Part shown: piece by piece, positions 13,959-13,969 of the stretch
Layout: every line of letters begins with the position of its first letter
How positions within the stretch are numbered: position 1 is the stretch's first letter
Origin: an uncultured Clostridia bacterium
GTDB lineage: Bacteria > Bacillota > Clostridia > Oscillospirales > Ruminococcaceae
Length of the DNA: 13,969 nt
NCBI GenBank assembly: GCA_947176675.1
Contig: CAMWRN010000035.1
Span: 1-13,969, forward strand
Direction of reading: 5' to 3'
Notes under the pieces: model-generated
What the model was told of the DNA's origin: nothing
The model's database searches: none
Seen by the model: the letters and a program-made list of their open reading frames with translations, nothing else
Program-made: the position numbers and the translations under genes

Positions 13959-13969
13959 GAGGGACACTC

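Overview
The window looks like a chromosomal segment from an anaerobic Firmicute of the Clostridia, most likely Ruminococcus or a close relative in the Oscillospiraceae. The evidence is strong AGGAGG-type ribosome sites, sigma-A promoters with exact 17-base spacers, a ferredoxin-dependent 2-oxoacid oxidoreductase, and moderate GC genes separated by AT-rich intergenic DNA. The genus is an inference. I see no phage, insertion sequence, CRISPR array or integration scar.

Layout. (1) 1-2056, minus strand: an operon from a consensus promoter at 2028-2056. It encodes a 59-aa single-span membrane peptide, an NCS1-family nucleobase-type permease, and the first 130 residues of a PlsC-like acyltransferase that runs off the left edge. 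(2) 2120-2307, plus strand: promoter, tRNA-Arg(ACG) with encoded CCA, and terminator. (3) 2350-2574: a 74-aa helical protein whose middle resembles Nif11/nitrile-hydratase-type leader peptides. It converges on galE (2633-3646, minus) across a bidirectional terminator. (4) 3762-4929: a monocistronic DAHP synthase, the entry enzyme of the shikimate pathway, with its own promoter and terminator. (5) 5014-10350: an arylacetate/arylpyruvate block in the order iorA, membrane ORF, iorB, acidic ORF, paaK, tandem-ACT protein. (6) 10360-13449, minus: a 1006-aa membrane-anchored c-di-GMP phosphodiesterase (PAS-like, degenerate GGDEF, intact EAL) carrying a C-terminal repeat domain with a period of about 28 residues. 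(7) 13512-13958, minus: nrdR.

How the genes work together. PaaK activates an arylacetate to its CoA thioester. IorAB interconverts arylacetyl-CoA plus CO2 plus reduced ferredoxin with the arylpyruvate. A tandem-ACT protein at the end of the block is a plausible amino-acid sensor. With DAHP synthase next door, the segment fits rumen ruminococcal physiology, in which phenylacetate and indoleacetate are reductively carboxylated to make aromatic amino acids alongside de novo synthesis. The reverse, fermentative direction cannot be excluded from sequence.

The least ordinary items are the fusion of an apparently cytosolic beta-solenoid-like repeat domain to an EAL phosphodiesterase, the two unrecognised ORFs embedded in the ior/paaK block, and the two small proteins (59 and 74 aa).
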